Origin: Spisula solida
Taxonomy: Eukaryota > Mollusca > Bivalvia > Venerida > Mactridae
Direction of reading: 5' to 3'
DNA length: 64,000 nucleotides
NCBI GenBank assembly: GCA_947247005.1
Contig: OX365962.1
Span: 6,359,201 to 6,423,200 of the forward strand
Part shown: positions 22,701 through 37,700 of the stretch, one piece after another
How positions within the stretch are numbered: the stretch's first letter is position 1
Layout of the letters: every line of letters starts with the position of its first letter
Program-made: the position numbers and the translations under genes
Notes under the pieces: generated by a model
What the model was told of the DNA's origin: nothing
Seen by the model: the letters and a program-made list of their open reading frames with translations, nothing else
The model's database searches: none

Positions 22701-25700
22701 AATATTCTTTTGTCTTAGGATTAGTAAAAGCTCTTAAAATCACATAATCTCTTAAACACGTTTAGAACATACGTTGCTTTCTCAAAGACTCACTACAATA
22801 ATTTAAAACGCGTTCTTAGTTAGCCCTTCAATTTAGCGAGTGTTAATTAGGTTCATGTGATGTGTCTAGTGTGGTATGCTAAGTGTTGTGTGCCTGTCAC
22901 TTCTCGCTTTTAGCTGCTGCCGCTGTGCGAAAAGGGAGCCGAGTGCGTAAGCCTCTCCTGCAAGTACAAAGCCTCTCCATGGACAAGCCCTATGTAGTGC
23001 TATGTAGTAAAACTGGGTACCATGCGATCCCAGGCTGAATACAAGGGTATGGGAGGAGTCCTTCCCCTAGACATGCGGTACTCAAGGCCCACCGGTGTGT
23101 GGACATGAACAGGTCACCAACTATGGATAAATAGCTAGATTTGGAACCCCTTTCAAGTTACCCCTGTGTTTTCAGGGAAGGTGTATACACCATAAACTAA
23201 GGGTGAGGTAACCCCGACAGAAACCCCAGAGAGCTGACGTCAGATGTATTAGACCAGTTCTCTAACAAACCATGGTTCTATGCATATTCACAATGTCTAT
23301 AAAATCATCTAGTGAACGAAAAGAAGAAACAGATATTCAATTTAGCAATTTTAAGTTTAGTAAAATAACAAAGATTCTTAACTAAATTCATTTTTCAAAC
23401 TCACTTTGTATTCAATTGCAAAAAGTAACGACCGGTAAAAAGTTACGCTGACGGGGTTCGAACTCGCTATCTTTCAACTACTAATACTGCACCGTTATCC
23501 TCTCGGCTACGATGTCATATTGAGATAAAAGGTAAAAAAATAAAATGACAATCCACATTTTTGTACAATTTATAAAGTAAACATTGGATTGTAAACACAA
23601 AGTGACGTATCTGTCAGGTATCCCTGGTCGGATAGTATTTAATTTGGGTTGTCCAAACACGGACTCGTCTTCTAAAAAGGGAGGCATGCTTGCATGTTGG
23701 GTATCTATTACAACTGTAGAAACCAACGTGTTTATCTAGTATACCTCTAATCGGATTAAGCCATAGTTTAAATTACACAAATATGCATAACATAGATATT
23801 TACTTAATATACTCAATCATTATTCCGTACTATTAATTTGTTATTATCTTGATACATGTACTATATTTTTCTGTATGAATGAAAACGATAATTCCATCAA
23901 ATTCCTGTTTAACTGTTGGTTATATAAATACGTACTCGGAATATGTAAATGCACTATTGTTAATAGGATATAGATACATGATAGAATATACGAGATACGT
24001 AGATACATGTATACAGCTGAAACTAGGTCATTCCGGTTTTATGCCCCCACCGTAAGAGTGGGCATTAACGTATTTGTAATAGTTGTAACTGGTGGGTCAT
24101 TCGGTCTTGTAGGCCCCACCATTAGGGCGGGCATAAATAAATATTTGCTATGTAATTGTCGTATGGTATGTTGTTTTATGATTTCTGCGCTCGGCTTTTT
24201 AAGTTGAGTGCTGCCTTCCCTGTCCGATTATCTAAACAGCTAGGGTGTAGCTGTTCCGTTAGTCGGCGTTTTAAAACGCCATTTGAGCTTTATTTTTATT
24301 ATACTTTTTTAAAGTGCTGTAGGCGAGATAAAAGCATACGGCAATGCATTTTATCAGAAAATTAGATACCAGGCTGCATAAATAAAAAGACACACGACAT
24401 TTATTATGTTTGTTCAGTTGGTAATCATATTTACATAAAATCAATTCCAATTTAATTTCATATATGTTAACTTCATATGATAAATATTTCAGCAAATTAA
24501 AGCTTGTATTAACCGAGTTATAAATGTATATAAAGGAGTCGCGTCAATGTTGGTAAGAGCAAAGTCCACGTGGGAACAAATCACAGAATAATGTTCTCCA
24601 GTATGTGACAACAAATGTGTGACGTCGCCAATACGTCGCAAAAACGCAACGTTATTTCCTTTAAAGCGTTATTTCTGACGATGTTTTGACTCTATAACTA
24701 TGGAAATGTGATAGAAAGAATCACATACCACAATTACACTGCACAATGCCAAACACATAACTGAACGAAAAAATGAACTGCCACAGTCCAAGATGTCCAA
24801 AAGCTGAATGACCTAGTTTCAGCAATCAAAAAGCTGCATGCCCTAGCTAAATGACCTTATTTCAACAATAATAAACATGAAGTACCAAGTTTAAGCTGTA
24901 AAAGTAAATATGTAAAACGTGTATTAAGAAATTTGTCTTTAAAGGTGCTGCCTCACAGATTGGGCTTGAATGTTTGAATATCGCGATTTTCTAACCTTAC
25001 CAAGTATTGATGTAATAGAAAGCCACTGACGGTTGCTTTATGAAAGCTTTGGTGTAAATAAGCAATTTTAACCACTCTCGATATCGACAACTGAGTATTT
25101 TTTTCTTGAAAAAAAGTGCTAAGTTTCCTTCCAACATGCTTTGTGAATTATGTAATTCACATGTTATCGAAATGTTACATCAACAAACTACAGCGTAAAC
25201 ATCAGTGAGGTATTTAGTTCGTTTTTCGATTTGTTTTCATCCAATGCGAACAAATTTTAGACAAAATAAAACAGTAATAGTAGTGTTAATTCTATAGGGT
25301 ATTAATACCCTATAGAATTTTTTATGTTAAAATACTTAATAACAAAAAAATGCCTAAGTTTCTCAAGTTATTTTAGATGTCAGTATGGTTGTTTATGTGA
25401 TATACAGGCAACTATACCAAAATTATGGAAATATTTGACAATTTTATTTTTGCAATACACCAATATGTGATGCAGTCACTTTAAATATTACCTTGAACAT
25501 TATGAAATACAAATCGCTTCTAACGACACTATTTAGGACAATAGTGTAAGAAACGAGGATTTCTCTATCTATTTCAGGTATGTTACAAATCTACTCGGCC
25601 TGTTAATAATGCTGAATTAACAACACTAGGCTGCAAGAATAACGATGTAAGTTGCAGTATAGTAACTGTATAATTACAATTATAGTGTATATTCAGACCA

Positions 25701-28700
25701 ATGTTGTTACAAGAAAGACCATCAGTGTGACTTTCCTGTTTCATTTTATCTAGGGCATTTATCTAGTAAATTGTAAGATAATGTTTATGCATTAAAAGTG
25801 GGTTTTTCAGTAAGTCGTTTGGTGGGTTCTTATATCTTTAATTAATATGATGCACGTTAACTTTACAATGACATGTTGTGGATGAATGTGGATATTCAAT
25901 ACCTTAATAAATATTGCATATACGTTGTCATTATAATCCTTCATCCAAATAGCACACGTAACAAATGATTATCTTTTGTTATCAGCATGCGATCTGTTTA
26001 GATATTCTCTTACTTGGAAATAACAACGTGAATGTACCTGATGAGTAATCAAGACCAGTATGGAATCATAGTACAATACATACGTTATATTGTAACGTAT
26101 TTAACGAGACAGAGCATCCGTCTATGCTTTGAAAGCATCTGTAACAAAATAGTCCATTTGGTCAAATATCAAGTAATACTATATAGATCAACTACATACC
26201 TTTACTGTACATACGGTCCTTCTGATTACAGGAATGCTCAATCGGATTAGTTGGAAGGAGTATATACAGGCGTAGAAGTCATGCATGCATGGAATGTTGT
26301 TCAACCGACTTTTGCAACGCACACGTGTGCAAACAAAGTAAGCTACGTAGCATTGTAGTTGTTCTCTGATGTGTAAATTATCCAAATATTGACCGCTGAA
26401 AAACGTAGAAACAGACAGAGGCAGGTGTTTGAATAATTCATGAGTTTTTTGTTATGATTCAAACGTACCTTCATGCAACAAGCACGCATTGCTTTATACG
26501 ATATCGTGTATTTTAACACATATGTTCATGTTTTCAATGTTCGTTCTTAAATCGATCATATTTTTTTTTATTTAAGCCCATTTTCGACTACTTGATATAT
26601 GCCTATTCGTTTCGCTCTTCTTTAATTGTTTTCATGGCCCTTGGATCAATGTTTAACCTACATTTAGCTGTATTTATTTTAAGTACGCACATTCTGTTGA
26701 AAACTGATTTAAAATTTCTATATCCGTACATTTGTAATAGTGCTTTACACGGCACATAAATTATGCAACGCCTTGGTTTTTGTTATTATAACACTGTCCA
26801 TCAATGATATTTCAGCCAGTGATTGTGTGGATGATGAAGCGACTGATTGTGCAAGAATGAATAGTATATTCAACATATGCAATGACATCACACACGCAAA
26901 GGCTGTTTGTCAAAGTTTTTGCAAGCTTTGTGACGTGGGTAAGTATATTGACGATACAGTATATATTTTCTGTTTCTGTTTACTGGGAGTAAACTTAGTT
27001 CCTGTGTTGGCCTTAACATATACATATGATTAACGAAATAATGATTTATTTTAATGGCAATTGGCCATGCTGTCGAACGTTTGAACCTTCATGCTATCAG
27101 CATACATTTAATATAATATAATATATGTCCGATTAAGTCATTTCCGTGTATGCAATATTACTACTAAGTCATTTATCGTGGTTAAGTGTTGTCCCCTGAG
27201 GTCATTTAACGTAGTTGTAAGTCCCCTGTCGGTTTTCGACCGGAGGGGACTATTGGTTTGCAACCAGTCCGTCAGTTTTGGTTCTGACGAGAATTGTGGT
27301 TGCTATGGCAACAGACACATTGGAAATGGCTTTAAACCGGTAGGGGACTTCTGTATTGCTTGCAATTCTTAATGACTTCTTCATTACGTCATATCTCGAT
27401 TTGTTCAATTACGTCGTTTTACTAATTGAAAGTAGGTCATCCGACTGTATGGGCCTTTCAACGTTTTAATACTGTTATTTAACTTTGAGACTAAAGGCTG
27501 CTAAAATTATGTAGTTCTGCAGTTTTACTGTTGTAACTAGGTCATTCAGCGTAGGCATTCCGTCTTTTGTTTGCTGAATCTTTTCTATTCAGCATTTAAA
27601 CAGCTTTCAGACAGTTAAATCTAGGCATTATAGTCCTTTTGCTGTGGAAACTGGGTCATTCAGCTAGTTATAATTAATTATACTTTTCGACAACTTGGAC
27701 TTGGAAGGATCTGCGCTTGTTTAGTTGGACATTGTGTCTTTATGCGTTTTATGTTTCTTGTGCTCGGTTGGTTCAGTTGGGCATTGTGCTTTGCGTATTT
27801 TAATGTCTTCTGTGCTCGGCTGGTTAAGTTGAGTGCTGCCTTCCCTGTCTGACTTAATATAATCTTTTTTATCAGCACTGCCATAATTACACGCTTCTTG
27901 TTGAATACATCTTACAATTTCCCAGAATAACGAAAGCAATTAGTCATTACAGTGTGTCAAGTGAATATAACAAAGTTGAAAACCCGATAAATGAGGCTCA
28001 CGTGGGAGATTTGGAAACCAAATACGTAGCCTCGTTAACTAAAGTCTTTACTTACTTACTTGTATAATACTTACTTACTTAAATGTAGAGAGTATAAAAC
28101 GCAGAAAACTACGATTAAAGGAATATTTTAGTTCTAAAGAAAATTATTTCGACACAAGTTATGTTGATCATGAAGATAGTGGTAATAAAAAGCATACAAG
28201 TTCTAAATCCACATTTATTCCACCATCGGGGAGAGACTCAACTTTAGATTTTTATACTGAAGCTATCACAAATGAAATTTTGTTAAATAATAAACAGTAC
28301 AAGAACAGGTCTAACCTATCCCCTGATGAAAGGGTACCTCTGCGTAACTTACGCACAGACAATAGTATAGTTATAAAGAAAGCTGACAAAAGTTCAACAA
28401 CTGTTATAATGAACCGTTTTGATTATGTTACTGAGGTTGAAAGGCAGTTAAATGATAATAAATATTGTCAAAAACTAGATGAAAATCCCAACAAACATTT
28501 TGGAAGTGAGATAAATACGATACTTTCAAATTTAGATGGAATACCTAAAGATGTTAGTGATTTTTTAATTCCTGACACAGTCTCAAGAATTCCAGCATTT
28601 TATGTTCTACCCAAAATTTATAAAAAATATGATATAGAACTTTCAGGTCGACCTATTTTACATGTATCTGAGTGTGGTTCTCTCACTGAAAAAGTATCTT

Positions 28701-31700
28701 CTTATGTAGACAATGTCCTTAAACCTTATGTTGAAACTTTACCATTTACATCGTACGTGAAAGATACAACAGATTTCATACGGAAAATACAAGCATTGCC
28801 TATATTAGATAAAGACACTTTTCTGGTTACACTTGCTTCTCCTCCCTGTATAGTAACATTCCGCACAATGAAGGTATCAAAGCTTCACATGACTTTCTGA
28901 GTAAATCTAGTTCCAGCCCCCAAGAGAAATTCAATCCCTCACTAAACTTATTGATTTGGTTTTAACCAAAAACCACTTTCATTTCAATAATGACCATTGG
29001 GAACAGCTATGGGCACCAAAATGACACCCAGTTACAAAGTATGCTTCACTTTTCATGGGTAAATTTGAAAAATATTTCCTTATATCCTGTGATGAGCAAC
29101 CATTAATTTGGTTGAGATTTCTAGATGACATATTCTTCATTTGGAACATGGGTGAGGATAAATTACTGGATTTTCTAGAGAAAAATTAATCTGTACCAAG
29201 ACACAATTAAGTTTACAAGCAATTACTTTAAAGAAAGTGTCACTTTTCCTGATGTAAAGATAGAACAAAATTACAATTGTGAACTTATAACACATGTTCA
29301 TGAGAAGGATACAAACTGCCATCAATATATTGCATTTTCATCATGTCACCCACAACCAGTGTCCTGCAAATCGGGTATTCCATACAGCCAAATGAAACGC
29401 TACAGACGTATAACAATTTAAAAAGGACACCGAGTCACTAAAACAATACTTTCAAACAAGAAACTATCCTGATCATATTCCTAACCAAGCTGTTTATAAA
29501 GCATCAACACTAACTATGGTAGAAGCTCTAGAACTATCAACCAGTACAGAAGACCAAGTGGACATAATACCCTTTGTATGCACATACAATCCGTCATTGC
29601 CTAATTGGGGATTATTGAAAATTTCACAAAGTGACAGTGTAAAACAATTACATAAATATAAGGCTATTGTCGCTTATAAAATACCTACTAATTTGAAAGA
29701 CATTCTGGTGCATTCGTCCTTAAACAAATGTGTTACGAATGGGAATGTTCTTAAATGTAATCGCAATCGATGTAGTCATTGTTCTAGTATAACTGAGTCA
29801 CATTCTTTTAACAATACAGCCTGTTTTACCAGTTTCAATGTTAAAACCGATTTAACATGTGCTTCCCCTGATGTGATTTATCTCATTACTTGTAAAAAAT
29901 GCAAAATGCAATATGTTGGTCAAACTCATAAAAAATGTAGCCAAAGAATGAACAGTCACAAATTTGATATTAAGCATTTTCCTGACTCTTTCACTAACGT
30001 ACATGTATCAGAACATTTCAATTCGTCCGGACATAGAATCAACGATTTTTCGTTAATGCCTATCAATAAAATTACAAATAACTGGCAAAGACTGCTAAAA
30101 GAAACCAGATGGATGTACAAACTTGTTACACTTCAACCAGATGGTTTAAATTCTAAAGTTTTATTTTAAATACTATACCAGTTGCAGTTTAATATGGCTA
30201 TTATATTGAATTATAATAAATATAAAAAATAAATAAATAAACCCACTACTTCTTATACGAAACAAATTATCTGGGATAATACGAAACTAGACGAATATGT
30301 TTTGAAACAAAGTCATATATTTGAACAAATCGTTAATAATATTTCGAGCAACAACCTTGACTTAGATACAGGAATAACACATTTTGCGAATGTACTGTAC
30401 TCCAGTGCATTTGACAAATTCGGTGTGTATAGACGTGTAGTTGATAATCCTTGTAACTTGAACAGTAAAATAATTTCAAACGCGTGGTTCACGATCGAAT
30501 GTGATCAAGCCAGGCTTGATTTAAATAAAGCTAACAAATTGGATCGTACACACCGAACACGCGAACTATTTGTCTCCCTTGTTGAAAAAAACAGACTTTG
30601 CCAGTTATTTGTCATTTATATGTACATGTATTTCCTGATGAAGGCAAAATGCCGATACGTTAAATATACTATATAATTAATTTCTTCACGTGTTTTTGTT
30701 GACATTTACCTTTGTTGATAAACGCAGAATCTATAAAAATATTAAACGTAAAGCAAAACGAATGTACAATAATAAACAAAAACGTGATTTACATGATGCA
30801 TCGCAACGAAATCCAAAACGTTTTTAGGATTTAATACACAAATATAAGGGGAAGCCCAATAAACATGGTAATATTATAACGCATTAGATGATAACTTTAC
30901 AGCAGAAGAAGTATGTAAAGCCATGTCATGTTTAAGACGTAACAAAAGTGCTGGGGATGATTTGCTTCTTTCAGAAATGATTTTAGACGCACAAAACTTC
31001 ATTGCTCCTTTTATCTGTCAATTGTTTAACTTTATAAATACCATGGGTTTCTACCCGGAACCTTGGACGCGCGGTATCCTAGCCTCTGTGCCCAAAAGGG
31101 TGACAGTTATAACGTTGATAATTATCGCGGTATAATGTTGACAAGCATTTTTTCTTAAAATATTTTCCTTACTACTCGACATGTGTGCTAGATCATTTTT
31201 AGAGGAAAACAATAAATTATCTCATTACCAATTTGGTTTTCGTAAAGACAAAAGTACTACGGATTGCGTTTTTCCTTTACAATCTATTATTAATAAGGTC
31301 TTGTATTCAGAAAATAAAAAAACTATATTATTCATTTATAAACTTCAAAAAGGCGTTTGATATGGTGTATAGACATGGTATATAGCTTAAGCCTTTAGAT
31401 ATCTTGTAAATATGTTCATATGTTGATGTCTATGTATAATTCTGTTAAAATTGCAGTTAAATCAAACGGGAACCTATCAGAGCTTTTTGAAAGTATTATG
31501 GATGTCAAACAGGGTGAAACCTTATCACCTTATTATTTATTATTTTTATAAATGATCTGTCGACTATGTTACATGATGAAAATGCCGATATTTTTAGTAT
31601 TTAACAATTGCAAATATTCATTCTTCTTTTTGCGGACGATACAGTCTTATTCTCATACTCGGCAAATGGCTTACAACTACTTTTGAACAAACTTGAGGAA

Positions 31701-34700
31701 TATTGCAGAAAATGGAACGTAACAGTAAATACATCAAAAACAATTGTTATGGTTTTCAAAAAAGGTTCACGGCGTAAAAATGTAGATATTTTCTATGGTA
31801 ATGTCAAACTCACTGATTAATGTTAAGTTTGTCTATCTTGGTGTTACTATATTACACTCAAAAACAATTGTCTGAACAGGCATCACGATCTCTTTTTTCC
31901 TTGTATTCTCTATTTGATAATGTCTCTAACAATTAGTGACAAATTGAAGCTATTTAACTCTATGGTTTTACCCATTCTTCAATATGGTTCTGAAATATGG
32001 GGTTTTCATAAAGCTCCAGATATTGAAAAAATATGTATTTCCTTATTAAAAAGACGTTTAAAGCTTCGTTCCCAAACGCCAAATATTATTACATAATTAT
32101 AGTGAATTGAGGTTGTTTCCCTTACACATCTTGAGAAAAGTAAAACTGTTAATTCTCCTGATACATTATTGCACCAAGTGTATTTATGCTGCAAAGATAC
32201 ATATATATTAGACTCTTGGTACTCTAATGTGAAACAGTTATTAATACAGTAGGATTTGGATATCTGTGGAACTCTGTTTCGGTTACGTCCGCACAACTAA
32301 ATAGTGTTTTAACCAGACTTTATGATCAGGCTAAACAAAACATGTATAGTGAAATAAATAACATGCCTAGATTATCTCTATATAAACAGTTTAAAACAAC
32401 ATTCGAATGTGAAAAATATCTTACTGTTGTAAATAATGACATACATCGTGTATCTCTAACTAAATTACGTTGTTCTTCCCATAAATTAGCTTTTGAAGAA
32501 GGACGAATTCGTAGCATTGAACGCGATAATAGAAAATATGTACTTTGTTCTATGAATGTTGTGGAAGACGAATACCATTTTGTTCTGGTTAGTCCTTATT
32601 ATCGTCAATTACGAACTACTATTTTACCAAATTATTATTGTCATTGTCCAACTATCCAAAAATTACTAGATTAATGTGTTCATCACAAAAATGATGATAT
32701 GTAAACTAGCCAAATATGTTCATTTAGCTTTTGATAAGCGTAAATCGTATAAAGATGGTCGGTAGTAATGTATGTACTCTTTAATTGATATATATGAATA
32801 CATGAGTAGTTACATTCTGCGTACATAATGGGCTTTTGCGTAATGATATTGTGTTTACCTTGTTAATTGAATTTTGTACATGCTCTTCTGTAAATGTACC
32901 TGCCACCTATTGTTTAAGGCGACGAACATAAATAATGTTCTTATGCTAATAAAATAAACTGAAACTATATATATATAGTTCTTACTGGTACTCCTCTTAC
33001 TTTTGCATATAATAATTGCATTTTCCCAGTGATTTTGTATCTTTTATAAATCCTATACTTTGTTATTCTTTGTAAAATTAGTACGCAACATATTGCTCTT
33101 ATTTTTGACATCGACGTCGCACGTTGATGACGTCATTTCCTGTTTATATCAATGAAGACACTATAAGTGTTGAAACGTAGTAAAGATTATAACAGTGGAG
33201 TTAGTTTCTGTTTTTATTTAAATGTATTATATCCATTATACAAATTTATGTAAACAGTTGATGGCGAATGGAGTAAATGGACAAGCTGGTCACATTGTGA
33301 TGTATCCTGTAACAACGGCACTGAAACTCGTACCCGGTCTTGTACAAATCCACAACCAAAGGATGGCGGACTGGACTGTGTAGGCAGCAGTCAAGAGGTT
33401 CAAACATGTTACACGGCTACAGTGTGTCCAGGTAATTACTAAACCCTAACTCAAATATGTGTTTTATTTTTCCAAAAGATATACTATGCCCATCCGAAAC
33501 ATTTCTCTTAAAACTGTTTAATCATTTATGTGATCACAGTGTCTAAACCATCCATTATTAGAATCATTGTAGTACAATTGCAGAGAATTGGATCACAAAA
33601 AGTGTGTTGTTTCCAAAATGCATAACAACGCTAGGATGTGTGCTACAACATGACATTTATCATGTACATGTATTTTCATGTACAATGCGGATTTGCGACA
33701 TGCTTAACAGACAAAATTTTCGTAAAATAAAAAATGATCTGGTTGAAGTCCTATAGAATCGCTAGAACAACGATAAATTTGACCCTTTGGTAAATTCTAC
33801 ATGAACTTGACCAAGTGTCGAAGTAAACCATTTATTGACTTTGGCCACATTATACTTTTCAGTCAACGGAGGCTGGGCAACATGGACTAATTGGGGATCG
33901 TGTTCCGTTTCTTGCGAAACTGGTATACAGCATCGGCAACGGACATGTACCAACCCGAAACCTGCCTTTTACGGCGACCATTGTTTTGGAGCAAACGTGG
34001 AGTCGAAGCTGTGCACTGAAGTGCCTTGCGCTGGTACGGTTTCATTTATGTAATGCATAGTTATACACACGGTCTCTTCATGTATTGGTTTCATACATTA
34101 TGGATATTTATCGTTAACATGACTCATACTCATTTGATTATAATCGCGTTTAAATACTAATTTCTTAATAAATACTAATTGCTCATCAATGCTTACCATT
34201 TGAGAACACCAAAAACATCGCTGACTTCATCATATAAATACATGTAGCTCTATGTGGTGATCGCGGTAAGGCGACATTTTTATTTAACCATATTGTCTTG
34301 CAAAATGCGTTGTTTCATGCAATATATTCAGAAAGGGTGATGGAGTTTTCTGTGACATTGGGTATAAAAAGGATGAACTACCAATCTATTGACTGACCCT
34401 GGTGTATATGATAATAGCTTCAAGACAATATAAACGGCATTCTACTTTTTAGGATATTTAACGTTTATGTGTTTCCAAAATGTTTATATAATTGCTTCGT
34501 ACATTTTATTTCTAATAGTGGGTATATTGTGGTACATGTATAATGAATAGTTTCGTAACCATTATATACACAAATAAATAGTTTAAATATATGCTATATC
34601 AGATACAATTGACTTGCAGATGGTGGTTGGTCCTCATGGTCATCATGGAGTCAATGTAGTACAACGTGTGGGACAGGAATACATTCACAATCAAGGTCCT

Positions 34701-37700
34701 GTGATAACCCACGACCATCAAACAATGGACAATACTGTACCGGCGACCCAATACATTTAGAAACATGTGTAACTAAGAAATATTGCAGTAAGTATAACTT
34801 TGTATCCATCTTAATTCAATAATCACATTATCTGTCCATTTCATTTTTAAAAGAGTAGAAACATATTAAAGTTTAAACTGCAACGTCCCTGCTGTTAGAT
34901 TAGCAATGAGGTACGTCTAATATTATGGTGTTTTTTTTTTAATTTGTCTATGTCATACTACCGTGTTTACGGGTGGCTGTATTAGTACAAGGCCTCGTAA
35001 ACAAATGCAAATGCTAAAATATCGTTATCAATATTATCAAAGGTTGGAAACGAAGTCATCATCAATTTAGATTTTTTACAACAGGCCCAGACCATTTCAA
35101 AAAGTCACAATGGTATAGAATACCAGATTGTGCTAATTGGAGCATTACGTACTACATGTATTTTTGAGTTTGTAACGCGTTAAAGGCGTTCGCAGCATTT
35201 TCATGTATGAGAGATGGAACAAATTCATTCCAATAATAGAATTTTGTCATTATATATGAGTAACATGTTAGAAACAGAAAAATACAAACAAAATAATCAT
35301 AGGTCACCATACTTGTTTATGAGTTATCTGTCCTTGAAACTCGTGTTTCAAGGCAGATAATTAATAACACGCAGGGTAAGCTTTTATTATGTTCGATGAT
35401 TGTGTTTCTAATGTGAAACAATGGCCATATGTACAGTTTAAACAAATTCAATTATTGCGGAAACATCCCGATACCTCACATGAAACTGTCACAAACGCCC
35501 TTAAGGCGTTGCTTATAGAAAATAAATTGTTGTTTCAGGACTATTGCCTGATTGTTTTGAGACGATGCGTCACTACCCGGACGCACAAGACGGTGTGTAT
35601 GAGGTTCTGCTTTGGAAAACCAACCGTACCATTAGTGTTTATTGCGATATGACAACAAATGGTGGAGGCTGGACGGTATTAATTTCTGCAAACGTGTCAA
35701 AGGAATACCTACGGGTAGCAAATTGGCAAAATGTTGCCTATTTGAATTATTTTTTCCGTAACAGAGATATCAACGTAGTAGGTAGCTGGTCATTGGCTTA
35801 TTATCATACTGACCACTATATAGATTGAACAACCAAGAGCAAAAATATAACTTGCTATGGACTTTTGTTCAATGATATACCTAGTAGTTATATGCTGTTC
35901 GCATGAGGCGATATATACAGTGTAGCAATACCACGTGACTTTTGGCTACACGTTCCACGGTGTCACAGGATAATGGACATAACGGCACAGTCGCTGGAAA
36001 TGATTTTATATTTCACAGAAAGCAAATAATGTTCCCCTTAGCGTGGCGTATATTTCATAGAACAGATAAAATACTATTTTATTTTCCAAATTTCATCTTG
36101 TAACTGTAGCTAAAAGTCACGTGGTATAGCTACACTGATATAAAAGAATGAATAATCAAATGATGTCTATACCTAAGTACACTTTACAGAAACGTTATTA
36201 CAACATGTATATTCTAGCATTGAACATTGTTATGTTACAGGTGTTCCAGAACAGATATGACGGTTCGGTAGATTTTTTCAGAAATTACAGTCAGTATGTT
36301 CATGGATTTGGTGATTTGCATACGGAATTCTGGTTTGGTGTGTATCAATTGAATACAATCGCTGTCTTCCCTGATCATTGCCCACTCTTCTACTAGTTGT
36401 TCATTTCTGTCTTTGTCAGTAACGCAACATGCTGACACACTACCGTAACATACATTTAACTTCTCCCGGTGCAAGGCATTATGAAGTGCTTTACTCGGGA
36501 GTGTTGACATAATTTCTACAAATAATATTCACGAGCGTGCGCAGATAGGTACTCCATATAAAAGGAGGTACATGTGCCCAGCTGAGAGTGTAAACAAAAA
36601 GGCACTTAAAATGGTAGATGATGAAACCAAGTAGGTGTGAAAATGAATAATATACGTACCTGTAGCAATAAATATATATAGCAATATTGAAAGTATTGCT
36701 AAAACTTCAAATGATATAATTGGTAGAACGGTGGAGGTCCCTGGTTCGAATCTCAGCTGGGACTCTGGGAATTTCAGAAACTCTTTTCAGTGTTTCCCAC
36801 CCAACTAAAGATTAACTGGTTGTAAACCCAGAGGTAGTCACGCGTTATCGGTGCTAAACATCGGGCACGTTAAAAAACCAAGGAGTCTATTTGGAAAGAG
36901 CTAGGACAGCCCGTCCGGATTCCTTGTATAACACACACTTTCTGTGTTTCTTCTCTCAAGGCCGGAGGTCATCGGCCAATTAGGTAGGGGTAACTTACTA
37001 ACACTCATTCGGTAATACGCCATCTTGGAACATAAGTAACCCCAGCCTTACCTGGAGTTAGTCGAGTTTAGGTCAAAAAGTTCAAAGGACGAGTCTACCT
37101 AGATCGAACTCACCTTCCATGTGAACTCGCCCTACTTTTTAGGGTTTGGGGGCGGGTCTGAACTACAATCGACGCTTTTTCAGTTAAAAGGTGATTATCC
37201 AAGTCAGGTCCAGACATAGGAGCAACCTGTGCTAAAACTACCCCTTAAATAGCGACGAGTTCAGCTTTGTGATCTCACTCTGTCGTCCATGCCTGTACAA
37301 TTTTCTTGTATGAACAAATGTGGTTGCATTAGAGTTAATTAAAACAATTTGCAATACTTGTATGACCGAAAAATATCAGTTCCCTTTTTGATCCGGCTAT
37401 ATCATAGTATTAAGTTCCAGAGCGAAAATCCAGAAAATTGGTAAACATTTGATACTTTGGTATTGTCTGCACGAAGGTGGTTTCATTAACGATTATATTT
37501 TAAAGACACTTACACACACATAATATGTATATATATTATAGAGTTACTGTCTTTACAAGGCTTTACAAACCAGCATTTTGGTACATATGCAACACTTTTA
37601 CTCTTAGCAGCATTAGCCCTGCTCGCTGTGCTTTTCTGTACGTGTATTATTTGTATTTTTGTTTCCAACAGGACTTGACTACATACAGGAGATGGCATCA

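Larger units (their letters stand above)
21951..25577 (+). other. Gene B intron 3
   Basis: About 3.6 kb between the two Cys-rich exons. It holds MITEs, tRNA-like sequences and interspersed repeats, listed separately. The stretch 22890-23260 contains GC-richer, repeat-like text (for example CCCCGACAGAAACCCCAGAG) that I cannot classify. Confidence 0.6.
26939..33257 (+). other. Gene B large retroelement-filled intron
   Basis: A 6.3-kb intron between the ShKT and first TSP1 exons. It contains a small MITE, a tandem repeat, a Penelope-like element, LINE-B and two hammerhead-like traces, listed separately. Confidence 0.7.

Noticed and set aside
35389..35828. Longer ORFs around FReD exon 1
   Set aside because: They read past the GTATTA donor and ignore the acceptor at 35537-35538; exon boundaries from splice phase are better supported.
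36235..36510. Minus-strand 91-codon ORF over FReD exon 2
   Set aside because: Antisense shadow of the real exon.
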